The notes: generated by a model from the sequence alone, not told the origin. A stretch of DNA of 8,285 nucleotides from Prosthecobacter sp. (GCA_020216965.1 JAIWOJ010000070.1:1-8285), one strand, 5' to 3'. Shown: positions 1-7,261, counted from the first letter of the stretch. Numbers and translations are program-made.

Positions 1-929
1 GCCTCCGCCCCAGCACTCAAGACAGCCTGGAGCTGCTCCTTGACACCCTCTGCAATGTCTTTGGAGGCATCATCCTCATCGCCTGCCTGCTCGCCATGCT
101 CAGCCGACCGCAGCATCAAAACCCGCTCGAACCCCGTGAAGTGGAGCATGAGAGCGGCATCATTTTGGAAAAACAAATCGCGCAAGCCCGCGCTGAACTC
201 GATGGCCTGCAAAAACGCCGTGCCGAACAGCAACGAGAAGAAGACCCATCCCTCCAGCCGCTCGTCCAGGAGCTAAAAACCCTGCGCCGCACTGCCGAAG
301 AAAAACGCCAAGCCATCGCCCAACAAGATGAACTCGCTGCCCAAAAAGCCGCGCAAATCATGCGCGATGCCAGCACGAGCCAGGCCCGCCTGCGTGAACA
401 AATCCAAGAGGCAGAAAAAAAGCTCGCTCTTGCCCAAAAAAACACCGAAGCCGCTCGGCAGCGCCACGCTGCCCTCCAGCAACAACTCGCTGACCTCCAG
501 CTTGAGCTAGAAAGTGTGGCTGACCTTCAGGTCGAGAAACTCCGCTTCCCCAAAGAACGCCAGATCGACAAGCCGCCCGCCCCCATCATCCTGCGGCACG
601 GCCTGATTTACCCCCTCTACGATGCCAAAGGCAAGCCTGCCCCAGGGATCGACCACATCCCTTCCCCGGATGGCTCCTTCACTGCACTGCCACAGCCCGG
701 CTTAGGTCTCCAGCCTGTGCGGGATGTACAAAAGATGCGCGAATTTCTCCCCGCCTATGTCGCCGGGGGCCGCTACCTGACCCTGTATGTCTATCCCGAC
801 TCCTTCGCCACCATGCGCGCGCTAAAAAGGATCATTCACGAGCTCGGCCTAGAATACGGCATGGATCTCTGTGACGAGCACCGTGTCCTCATTTTCAGCT
901 CTGTGGGAGCCAAGCCAAAGCCACTTTGA
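1..929 (+). CDS. TolR/ExbD/MotB-like membrane-anchored coiled-coil protein (5' end outside window)
   Basis: The reading frame is open from base 3 to the TGA at 927-929, giving at least 308 residues, so the ATG at 96 is internal and the true start lies upstream. The fragment opens with a short segment rich in Leu and Glu, then an aspartate (fragment residue 14) directly before a hydrophobic helix (about residues 16-32, containing VFGGIILIACLLAM). This Asp-plus-single-helix arrangement is known from ExbD, TolR and MotB, where the Asp takes part in proton-driven work. A long charged coiled coil follows (about 50-180, rich in A, E, K, Q, R), then a globular C-terminal region. Residues about 257-289 (RYLTLYVYPDSFATMRALKR) resemble the periplasmic ExbD/TolR-type fold. 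By analogy a MotA/TolQ/ExbB partner would lie upstream, outside the window. The gene ends 28 bp from the convergent folP. Family membership is inferred from the motif pattern; the specific function is unknown. Confidence 0.8.
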   Translation, partial: LRPSTQDSLELLLDTLCNVFGGIILIACLLAMLSRPQHQNPLEPREVEHESGIILEKQIAQARAELDGLQKRRAEQQREEDPSLQPLVQELKTLRRTAEEKRQAIAQQDELAAQKAAQIMRDASTSQARLREQIQEAEKKLALAQKNTEAARQRHAALQQQLADLQLELESVADLQVEKLRFPKERQIDKPPAPIILRHGLIYPLYDAKGKPAPGIDHIPSPDGSFTALPQPGLGLQPVRDVQKMREFLPAYVAGGRYLTLYVYPDSFATMRALKRIIHELGLEYGMDLCDEHRVLIFSSVGAKPKPL

Positions 930-939
930 TACTCCGCAG

Positions 940-952
940 GCCCACCCTGGGC
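940..952. other. Small hairpin between convergent genes
   Basis: The 28-bp gap between the convergent coiled-coil gene and folP contains a 5-bp inverted repeat, GCCCA (940-944) and TGGGC (948-952), with a CCC loop. It has no T-tract on either side, so it is at best a weak, non-canonical terminator. It is the only symmetric element in the gap. Confidence 0.2.
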
Positions 953-957
953 AGGCA

Positions 958-1803
958 TCAGCCCTCCCCCAAGATGGCCTCTGTCATGCGCAGGGCTTGC
1001 ACGTTCGGCAACACATCATGCACCCTGAAAAGGCGTGCGCCCAACTCCCGCAGGTAAGAGGTGAGCGCCACCGTGGGCCAGTCACGAGCTGCGGGATCAG
1101 GATCCCCGAGCAGTTGGCCGATCATGCTTTTGCGGGAAACACCGACCAGAAGCGGGCGGCTCAGTTGTGTCATCTCTGGCAAGCCATGCAGCAGGCGCAG
1201 ATTGTGCTCCAGGGTCTTGCCAAAACCAAACCCAGGATCCAAAACGATGCGCTCCGCCGCAATGCCCTGGCTGGCTAAGGTATGCAGGCGCTCACGGAAA
1301 AAAGTCATCACCTCCGCCAGCACATCTTGATACATGGGCTGCTGCTGCATGGTCTGCGGCGTGCCATTCATGTGCATGACGATCACGCCTGCATCCCCCT
1401 CAGCCGCCACACGCGCCATGGCCGGATCCCCGCGCAGGCCGGTCACGTCATTGATGATATCTGCCCCGGCCTCTAGCGCTGCGCGCGCGACTGCGGCCTT
1501 CATCGTATCAATGGAAATCAGCGCCCGTGTCACAGGCCGTAGTGCACGGATCACCGGCAAGACGCGGCGCAGCTCCTCTGCCTCCTCCACCGGTGCCGCC
1601 CCTGGGCGGGTTGATTCCCCGCCGATGTCCAGGATGTCAGCCCCCTCGGCAGCCAGCCTGAGCGCATGTTCCACAGCCCTTCCATGATCCCAATAGCGTC
1701 CACCATCTGAAAACGAATCCGGCGTCACATTCACAATGCCCATGATCCAACCACGGCGGGATAGGTCGTGAACGGTATCATGGATTTGCCAATCAAAAGT
1801 CAT
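958..1803 (-). CDS. folP: Dihydropteroate synthase
   Basis: FolP condenses 6-hydroxymethyl-7,8-dihydropterin pyrophosphate with p-aminobenzoate to give 7,8-dihydropteroate in cytoplasmic folate synthesis; it is the sulfonamide target. The 281-residue product has the usual length and all the family landmarks in order: GIVNVTPDSFSDGG near the N-terminus, GADILDIGGESTRPGA, DIINDVTGL, GVIVMHMNGTPQTMQ, IVLDPGFGFGKTLEHN, PLLVGVSRKSMIGQLLG and a final RVHDV. The frame also opens at a TTG (1870-1872), 23 residues earlier, but that extension is not family-like. The ATG at 1801-1803 puts the first signature motif about 20 residues in, as expected. No convincing Shine-Dalgarno precedes it. It is the last gene of the minus-strand run, 118 bp after the sulfatase, and no other folate gene is visible, so its placement gives no functional link. 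The annotation is secure; only the start is open to doubt. Confidence 0.97.
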   Translation of the reverse strand: MTFDWQIHDTVHDLSRRGWIMGIVNVTPDSFSDGGRYWDHGRAVEHALRLAAEGADILDIGGESTRPGAAPVEEAEELRRVLPVIRALRPVTRALISIDTMKAAVARAALEAGADIINDVTGLRGDPAMARVAAEGDAGVIVMHMNGTPQTMQQQPMYQDVLAEVMTFFRERLHTLASQGIAAERIVLDPGFGFGKTLEHNLRLLHGLPEMTQLSRPLLVGVSRKSMIGQLLGDPDPAARDWPTVALTSYLRELGARLFRVHDVLPNVQALRMTEAILGEG

Positions 1804-1894
1804 CCGCACATACCAGCGTGTGAGTGAGCTTTTGTAAAGAGCAGGACAAACGGCAGGGTTTCCGCTCCTCAAAGCAAGACAGCCGCAACCCCAC

Positions 1895-1934
1895 CTTTCA
1901 GCCTTTCAGCCTTTCAGTTTTTCAGCTTTTCAGC
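1895..1934. repeat. Five-copy 8-bp tandem repeat at the sulfatase 3' end
   Basis: On the plus strand there are five contiguous 8-bp units: CTTTCAGC (1895-1902), CTTTCAGC (1903-1910), CTTTCAGT (1911-1918), TTTTCAGC (1919-1926) and TTTTCAGC (1927-1934). The array covers the last codons and the TGA stop (1922-1924) of the sulfatase gene and runs into the spacer before folP. Arrays like this are prone to replication slippage. The stop is buffered: any unit placed second provides an in-frame TGA, so changes in copy number would alter the spacer and not the protein length. The arrangement is seen directly; instability is inferred. Confidence 0.9.
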
Positions 1935-3526
1935 TTTTTCCTTTTCCCCTTCGCCTTGCCTTCTGGGGGATAGGGCAGCACCTGGGCGCGCTCAGCCCAT
2001 TTTTGCCATTCAGCGGCGAGCTCCTTCACTTTTTCGGGCTGGGTGCTGGCTAGGTTATGCTGTTCAGTGCGGTCGGATTTGAGGTCGTAAAGCTCCCATG
2101 GGCCCGTGCGTCCGGTGCGGACGAGCTTCAGGTCCCCCTGACGCACGGCGGCATTGCCCTCATGCTCCCAAAAGAGCAGACGTGGGGAGGCCGTGAGAGG
2201 CTCTCCTGAGAAAGCGGGACGCAGGCTGATGCCCTCCATGGGCTGGATCGCACGACCATGGTGCTCTTTCGGATAGCTGGCCCCACTGACATCGACACAG
2301 GTAGCCATGATGTCGATGAGATGCGCGGGCGCATGTTCGAGCCTGCCCGTCACTTTCTCGGTTTGTGCTCCTGCCTTGATCCCCGCCGGCCAGTGGGCGA
2401 TGAGCGGGGTGGCGATGCCGCCTTCATGATTGTAGTGCTTGTATTTTCGGAAAGGGGCATTTTGCAGAAAGGCCCAGCTTTCTCCGCAGAACCAGTTGGA
2501 GGTAGCCTGGGTCGGATCCCCATCCGTGCGCCCCTTGGGCCCAGCTTCCGCATTGCCGCCATTGTCACTCATGAAGAGGATGAGTGTGTTTTCGAGCACG
2601 CCGCGCTGCTCCAGGCCAGCTACAAGATCCCCCACCGCCTTATCCATGCAGTGCACGGTAGCCGCATACACGGCCATGAGGTGGTCAAAGCGGTCCTGCT
2701 CCTCAGGGGTGTGGTCTTTCCAGAGTTTGATGGTATCTGGGCGGGGAGATTTCACCCAGGCAGGGTCGATGATGCCTAGCTCTTTTTGGCGGCGGATGCG
2801 TGCATCGCGCAGGGCTCCCCAGCCTGCCTTGTACTTGCCGCGGAACTTAGCGATCTCTTCCGCCGGAGCCTGGAGCGGAAAATGCGGCGCATTGTGGCAG
2901 AGGTGGAGGTAAAACGGCTTTTTCGCGGCGAGAGCCTCGTCGATGAACTTCAGCCCATAGGTGGTCCAAAGGTCGGTGGAATACCAGTCTTTCGGCAGAC
3001 GCGGGTCATCGTTGGCGATGGCTTCACCGTTGAGAAAGAGCTTTGCTTTGGCTTGATCACCAGCGGCAAAGTAAAATCCACCTGCGGCAGCATTGAGAGT
3101 GCGCTCAAAACCACGATCCCAGGGCGTGACGCCTAGATTTTGCCCGACATGCCACTTGCCCGTCAGTGCCGTGAAGTAACCGGCCGGGCGCAGTACCTCG
3201 GCGAGGGTCACGCAGGCATCATTGAGCCGACCGCGATAGCCTGGCAAGCCTTGATCATCCGTCATGTGCCCTACGCCTACCTGATGGGCATACAGCCCCG
3301 TGAGCAATGAGGCCCGCGTGGGGCAGCACCGGCCTGTGTTGTAGAACTGCGTGAAGCGCAGACCGTTCTTTGCGAGGGCATCTAGGTGCGGCGTGGGAAT
3401 CTCTGAGCCGTAACAGCCGAGATCGGCAAAACCCATGTCATCGACGAGGATGAGGACGATGTTCGGCTTTTCAGCAGCGACCATCCATCCACCAAAGGCA
3501 AGGAGCAGGAAGAGCAGTTTTTTCAT
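1922..3526 (-). CDS. Secreted sulfatase (arylsulfatase family, formylglycine type)
   Basis: The predicted product is a 534-residue sulfate ester hydrolase of the alkaline-phosphatase superfamily. The ATG at 3524-3526 was chosen because it starts a clean signal peptide (MKKLLFLLLAFGGWMVAA) just before the sulfatase core PNIVLILVDDMG; a start nine residues upstream would spoil the signal. Cys67 in CCPTRASLLTG matches the C-x-P-[ST]-R-x-x-x-L-T-G signature and should be converted to formylglycine. Probable metal and substrate ligands are Asp29/Asp30, GKWHVG (Lys124, His126), NAPHFP (His215), MSDNGG (Asp321, Asn322) and a Lys/His cluster in KYKHYNHEGG (about 361-367). The C-terminus is unusually basic (KGKRKKLKS). 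The RBS is weak (GGCAGGTC just before ATG). The gene follows the SGNH-like gene by 75 bp, suggesting joint polysaccharide desulfation or turnover outside the cytoplasm. The substrate cannot be told from sequence. No formylglycine-generating enzyme gene lies in the window. Confidence 0.95.
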   Translation of the reverse strand: MKKLLFLLLAFGGWMVAAEKPNIVLILVDDMGFADLGCYGSEIPTPHLDALAKNGLRFTQFYNTGRCCPTRASLLTGLYAHQVGVGHMTDDQGLPGYRGRLNDACVTLAEVLRPAGYFTALTGKWHVGQNLGVTPWDRGFERTLNAAAGGFYFAAGDQAKAKLFLNGEAIANDDPRLPKDWYSTDLWTTYGLKFIDEALAAKKPFYLHLCHNAPHFPLQAPAEEIAKFRGKYKAGWGALRDARIRRQKELGIIDPAWVKSPRPDTIKLWKDHTPEEQDRFDHLMAVYAATVHCMDKAVGDLVAGLEQRGVLENTLILFMSDNGGNAEAGPKGRTDGDPTQATSNWFCGESWAFLQNAPFRKYKHYNHEGGIATPLIAHWPAGIKAGAQTEKVTGRLEHAPAHLIDIMATCVDVSGASYPKEHHGRAIQPMEGISLRPAFSGEPLTASPRLLFWEHEGNAAVRQGDLKLVRTGRTGPWELYDLKSDRTEQHNLASTQPEKVKELAAEWQKWAERAQVLPYPPEGKAKGKRKKLKS

Positions 3527-3601
3527 GACCTGCCCAAACGTGGCGGAAAGCACAGCTTTGCACTCGCGGCGCGCATGAGCCTATCCAAGATGCACGCGGG
3601 A

Positions 3602-5731
3602 TCAGCGGCGCTGCAGGGTGAGACGCGCGGTCGGCTTACTGGCGAGTTCCAAAACACGCAGGCTAGAGACGCGGTTGGGCAGCGGAGCTATGGGCATCAG
3701 AGACCAACTCTGAGGTCCAGACTCTGTATTTAAGGTCAGCCGAAGATTCATGCCAAGCTGGCTATTGCCATTTTCCAGCGCCCACTCATGGAGATAGAGG
3801 TAGGTGCGTGGCACCGTGAGGTGAAGCTGGAAGCGATCTCGATCCAGAGGGAGTAGGCTGGCCTGAAACTGGCTAGGATCAAAGACGGCAGCATACCCGG
3901 TGCCAAAGGCCCAGGGCATGACCCCGCTCACCGTGCCCCTGCCTTTTCCCGTGGCGCTCCCTTGGGCTCGCAGGGGCCAGGTGCTGCCTTCTTCCAGACG
4001 GCTGCCATAGCTGCGGGCATCTAGCCATGCCTCAATCTGCCAGGTGGGCATACCCTCCCCTGCAGGCAGTAAAAGTGAGCGACCAGCCGCCTCTAGAATG
4101 AAGGTGATCTGGTTGCGATCTGCCTCAGCGCTTAGCATCACCTTACCCGCCTGCCCAGGGCTAGCAGGTAACAACGGCACGCCCTGCTTGAGGCCAAAAT
4201 TCCGTGCCAGCACGCATTGACGGGTGCGCTTGATGGTAAGACTTCCGACACGCAGGGTCAGCTTCAGCGGCAGGGTCTGTGCCGCAGACTCTGGGGCTGG
4301 CAGCTCAAAACTGCCCTCTAGCGGCATCCCAGCGCCAGGCTTGAGGCGCACATCCCCACGCTGACTCGCCCCGTTGAATTCCATCTCCCAGGTGCCCAGG
4401 ATGTCTTCGCTGCTCTGATTGATGATTTGGCCGCCCGCATCCAGCTTTCCTTCGAGATTGAAGGTCGCCTCCGGCTCCCAAACCACAGCCACAGGGAGCA
4501 CGGGAGCACGCAAGGTGTGCAGCCAGACCTGCCGCCCCGCGAAGAGCAGTAACGGCAGCCATACCTGCGCGCCAGCCTCAGCGTCCGGCGCAGATGCGTA
4601 AGAGATGCGCCGCTCCTCCTTTGCCCCAGCCGCTAAAGAAATCTCAGGCTGCACCGCCTGCGGTCTCCACCCGCCCGCGATGAGAGGCAGGAGAGTGAAC
4701 TGAGCCGACTCTTTGCCTCGATTCTCGACTTGGCAACTCACTTCCAAGCTGGGTGTCTCTCCACTCTTCCACACAGCACGCGCGTTAGAGATCACAAGCG
4801 GAGGCTCAACTGGCCCTTCGAGCAGCCTTGCCAAAAGGATCGCTGCCAAGCGCTGGTGCAGACTAGCACGTGGCACATAGCGGCCATCTGTCAGCTCGTG
4901 GAAAAAGCCCCTCCAGCCATCCGCCAGCCTAGCGAAACGCTGCGCCTCATCCACAGCGTCATGAGGCGGCAGCTCAAACCATCCCAGCCAATCCCCGAGA
5001 TCCAGGCCCATCCATCCCTCATCCTTAGCCGTCTCTAGCAGCACATCTGCCAGCGGGCGTGTCATGCCCAGGCTCACCTCAGGGCGCGCGCTGTGCGGCG
5101 TCCACGGGGCGACGGCGATGACATCGGCTCCCAGCTCCCTGGCCGCATCACCCGCCTGCTGGAGATGTCTGGAAAACTCTGCGGCTGTCATCCCAGCCCT
5201 GGCCTCAGACATGCCATGACAAAGAATGACAGCATCCACGGGTGCCTGTTTGGCCACAGAACGGAGAATCGCAACCGCATCGACGACGGTTTGCCCCTCC
5301 TGCGCCAACACGCGCAATGTGACTGCGGGTGATAGGCTATCCAAGCCCCCCATGCCGGGCGAGCGAACACCGCCTGGCAAAGAAAATCGGTTCGCTAGAT
5401 CCTTGGCAAAAGCTTCCACGAAATTGGGCGCAGTCTGCTCGTCAGGCTCCTGCCACATTTCCAGCATTTGCGGCTCTGTCAGCACCAGCAGCCGGGCTCC
5501 CTCACGCTGGGAAAGACGCTTCCATAGCGCAGGCAATCGCTCCCTGAGCCGAGCGGCCACAGCCTCGGGCACATCAAAACGATCGTGGCCTTGGGGAGGA
5601 TTCGGCCTTGGCAAGCGCTGCTCCAACGCCAACGTCGTGCCGGGTGGTTCTTCCGCTGGCAGAGGCAGCGCAGAAAAAAGCGCTGCCACCAGGCACCGGC
5701 GTAGGATTAAGGTTGGAAAGGCTCGAAACAT
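3602..5731 (-). CDS. Secreted SGNH-hydrolase-like protein with beta-rich C-terminal region
   Basis: The product is 709 residues. The ATG at 5729-5731 begins a signal peptide (MFRAFPTLILRRCLVAALF..., cleavage near residue 27) and follows a purine-rich GGGGAAGGGGC; a GTG start 17 codons upstream is less likely. Residues about 75-305 have the layout of an SGNH/GDSL esterase: a strand at 81-89 (LLVLTEPQM) where the catalytic GDS block belongs, a strand at 169-177 (ILCHGMSEA) where GxND belongs, VIAVAPWTP at 204-212, and SLHQRLAAILLARLL with His292 where the D-x-x-H block sits. Several canonical catalytic residues are replaced, so activity is doubtful. Residues about 310-540 are beta-rich and Ig-like in character. 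Residues about 530-670 (IEAWLDARSYGSR ... YLYLHEWAL) faintly recall CBM9/DOMON-type carbohydrate-binding modules. Its sulfatase neighbour supports a polysaccharide-related role. The fold assignment is tentative. Confidence 0.7.
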   Translation of the reverse strand: MFRAFPTLILRRCLVAALFSALPLPAEEPPGTTLALEQRLPRPNPPQGHDRFDVPEAVAARLRERLPALWKRLSQREGARLLVLTEPQMLEMWQEPDEQTAPNFVEAFAKDLANRFSLPGGVRSPGMGGLDSLSPAVTLRVLAQEGQTVVDAVAILRSVAKQAPVDAVILCHGMSEARAGMTAAEFSRHLQQAGDAARELGADVIAVAPWTPHSARPEVSLGMTRPLADVLLETAKDEGWMGLDLGDWLGWFELPPHDAVDEAQRFARLADGWRGFFHELTDGRYVPRASLHQRLAAILLARLLEGPVEPPLVISNARAVWKSGETPSLEVSCQVENRGKESAQFTLLPLIAGGWRPQAVQPEISLAAGAKEERRISYASAPDAEAGAQVWLPLLLFAGRQVWLHTLRAPVLPVAVVWEPEATFNLEGKLDAGGQIINQSSEDILGTWEMEFNGASQRGDVRLKPGAGMPLEGSFELPAPESAAQTLPLKLTLRVGSLTIKRTRQCVLARNFGLKQGVPLLPASPGQAGKVMLSAEADRNQITFILEAAGRSLLLPAGEGMPTWQIEAWLDARSYGSRLEEGSTWPLRAQGSATGKGRGTVSGVMPWAFGTGYAAVFDPSQFQASLLPLDRDRFQLHLTVPRTYLYLHEWALENGNSQLGMNLRLTLNTESGPQSWSLMPIAPLPNRVSSLRVLELASKPTARLTLQRR

Positions 5732-5742
5732 GCCCCTTCCCC
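5732..5742 (-). promoter_or_regulatory. Purine-rich ribosome binding region that decides the SGNH-like gene start
   Basis: The minus strand reads GGGGAAGGGGC immediately before the ATG at 5731. It is the most purine-rich leader next to any start in the window. The GGGGAA part has workable spacing, and it favours this ATG over the in-frame GTG 17 codons upstream. It is not a perfect GGAGG. Confidence 0.45.
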
Positions 5743-5760
5743 ATCGCCAGCATCGACTTG

Positions 5761-5810
5761 TTTTCCAGTGCAAAACGCTCACGAGCAGAGCGAATCACTA
5801 TCCTGGAAAA
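5761..5810 (-). other. Nested inverted repeat in the leader of the SGNH-like gene
   Basis: An exact 8-bp inverted repeat, TTTTCCAG (plus 5761-5768) with CTGGAAAA (5803-5810), encloses a second 5-bp stem, CGCTC (5776-5780) with GAGCG (5788-5792), around a 7-nt loop. It fills about half of the gap between the NERD-like stop and the SGNH-like start. No T-run follows the 3' arm, so it is not an intrinsic terminator. In RNA it could be a structured leader or processing site; in DNA the outer arms could be an operator. The pairing is visible; the role is unknown. Confidence 0.4.
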
Positions 5811-5824
5811 ACACGCCACCTGCC

Positions 5825-6541
5825 CTAGCTCTCTTTGGTTCTACGCACCCGTCTTCCCTTGGAGCGGCGGTAGGTATCATACTCAAGCCGCGCCTTCTCA
5901 TCGCGTGCGGTCTCCCGCAGCTTTGCCAGCAGCTTCGTCAGCATCTCTTCCGTTAGCAGCTCCGCTTTGTGAGAGAGGATGAAATTGTGCAACCCCGAAG
6001 TCAGCACATTGGCGGGCGGCTTTTGATCAAAATTTACCTCTTGGTCAAAATAGACCACCGGGCAAATCAGAGCCTCTGGCAGCCCAAGATGCCGCGCCAG
6101 TGCACGCGCGTGATAGGCATTGCGGATGACCGGATTGCTGAAAGTGCTCTCTCGCCCACCATCAAACGCCGTCCAGACACGGTCTGTCGGGTTACCGCTA
6201 ATGCGTCCCAAATCCCTCTGAGGATGCACCACGAAGATTCCGTGTCTCGCCGCGACGACGTAGGTGATGCGCGTCACCCCATTGCCATCCAGCCTTGGCA
6301 CATAGAGCTCTTGGAAAACATGATAAATGTCCTGAGGCAAGCGCTTCAAACAACTGGCCGCCGTGTTTTGGCGCGTGCTAGACGACCGGCTACGCCCGGC
6401 TGAGGAGGGCTTTTTTTTGCCGCCAAACTGCCTCACAGCCACAAAGATACTCACGACTAGCGCACATAAACAGAGTACAAAAACGATGTGCCAGTGAGCC
6501 GACACAAAACTAATGGTTTTATCGATGATTTTATTCAGCAT
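5825..6541 (-). CDS. Membrane-anchored NERD-like protein with degenerate active site
   Basis: The product is 238 residues from the ATG at 6539-6541 to a TAG stop. Residues about 17-36 (HIVFVLCLCALVVSIFVAV) form one transmembrane helix, followed by a basic Ser/Arg-rich linker (about 41-62). Residues about 66-170 follow the NERD (nuclease-related) domain pattern: LPQDIYHVFQELYVP, then GVTRITYVVAARHGIFVV, then GRISG, a Trp, FSNPVIRNAYHARAL and CPVVYFDQ. In typical NERD domains the middle block reads roughly T-x-I-D-H ... GIFVIETK. Here the Asp is Thr93, the Glu is His106 and the Lys is Gln108, so the presumed PD-(D/E)xK-type catalytic set is gone. The tail (about 195-238) is charged and helical, ending very basic (RRSKGRRVRRTKES). 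It sits 39 bp after the lipoprotein gene, probably co-transcribed. Nuclease activity is unlikely; a scaffold or binding role is inferred. Family call is good, function unknown. Confidence 0.8.
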   Translation of the reverse strand: MLNKIIDKTISFVSAHWHIVFVLCLCALVVSIFVAVRQFGGKKKPSSAGRSRSSSTRQNTAASCLKRLPQDIYHVFQELYVPRLDGNGVTRITYVVAARHGIFVVHPQRDLGRISGNPTDRVWTAFDGGRESTFSNPVIRNAYHARALARHLGLPEALICPVVYFDQEVNFDQKPPANVLTSGLHNFILSHKAELLTEEMLTKLLAKLRETARDEKARLEYDTYRRSKGRRVRRTKES

Positions 6542-6580
6542 CTTTCCGGGGGGAGAAAGGGGTGAAGGGGCAGCAGCAGG

Positions 6581-7261
6581 TCACCTGGAGTCCTGGAGCG
6601 CCTTGCTCAACGGGATGACACCGCCAGGTGCCGGAGGTTCGGGATCAAACTCAGCACCTGAGTCAGCACCTGTGGCTCTTTTCCAGAACCGAGCGCTCTT
6701 CTTGGCCGCATCCTTCACTCGGTCATGCGTTTCAGACTTCTCCGCGCCCGTGCTGGGCAGCATGTCCATATTGTCATACATGGTTCCCTTATTGGCCGCC
6801 TGCAGCGCCTGAATCCTCGGAAATTCGCTGTCCATGATCTTGATTAACTCCTCAGGCAACCCTCTCCAGATCGTAAAAATCCCATCGCTCACCCTGCGAT
6901 CGATCGTTACATAGTCCACCACCGTCCCGTTCACCATACTGACAAGCATCTCCCCCTGCCGCAAACGGGTGACGATCTCCAAGGCATTGCTGCCCTTAAA
7001 ATCCAGTTTCAACGCGACCCCATAGCTACCGTCTTCAGCCTGAAAAGGATGAAAGGCGACCACACTCTTGTGGGTGAACTCAGGGATCACTTTTAGAATA
7101 ACCTCCCTGCCCTCGATATTTCGACGAAACACACTTTTAGGCGAGTCCATGTCATTCCCCTGTGAAAACACAGTAATCAAAACCTTGTCTTTCTTACCAA
7201 AGGTAGAGCAGCCGACCAAGAACAAAATCAGAAAGGAACTCAACAACGTGAACCTGCGCAT
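6581..7261 (-). CDS. Putative lipoprotein, faint SecD P1-head-like segment
   Basis: The product is 226 residues. The ATG at 7259-7261 was chosen because it starts a type II signal peptide (MRRFTLLSSFLILFLVGC) with lipobox LVGC and lipidation at Cys18; the TTG eight codons upstream is less likely. No Shine-Dalgarno is visible before this ATG. The mature part has a short basic segment, then a mixed alpha/beta region. Residues about 80-146 (GVALKLDFKG ... MLVSMVNGTVVDYVTI ... GIFTIWRGLPEELIK) resemble the pattern of the SecD periplasmic P1 head (hydrophobic strand, Gly-x-x-A helix, G-x-x-L strand, DG/NG turn, IxG strand, helix). That likeness is weak and could be convergent. The tail (about 165-226) is charged, Pro-rich and probably disordered. 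It is the first gene of the minus-strand run and lies 39 bp before the NERD-like gene. The lipoprotein call is firm; the fold is tentative. Confidence 0.8.
   Translation of the reverse strand: MRRFTLLSSFLILFLVGCSTFGKKDKVLITVFSQGNDMDSPKSVFRRNIEGREVILKVIPEFTHKSVVAFHPFQAEDGSYGVALKLDFKGSNALEIVTRLRQGEMLVSMVNGTVVDYVTIDRRVSDGIFTIWRGLPEELIKIMDSEFPRIQALQAANKGTMYDNMDMLPSTGAEKSETHDRVKDAAKKSARFWKRATGADSGAEFDPEPPAPGGVIPLSKALQDSR

Noticed and set aside
2258..2779. Plus-strand open frame of 173 codons opposite the sulfatase gene
   Set aside because: It lies fully antisense to a gene with clear sulfatase motifs and shows no family-like motifs; it is a shadow of GC-rich coding sequence.
3547..3559. AAAGC-ACA-GCTTT hairpin between the SGNH-like and sulfatase genes as a terminator
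   Set aside because: The stem is only 5 bp and AT-rich, and no T-tract follows the 3' arm on the minus strand.
5226..5828. Plus-strand open frame of 200 codons
   Set aside because: It is antisense to the SGNH-like gene and its leader. Composition is Ser/Arg/Ala-rich, as expected for a complementary-strand shadow.
5969..6403. Plus-strand open frame of 144 codons
   Set aside because: It is antisense to the NERD-like gene, which has real domain motifs and a membrane helix.
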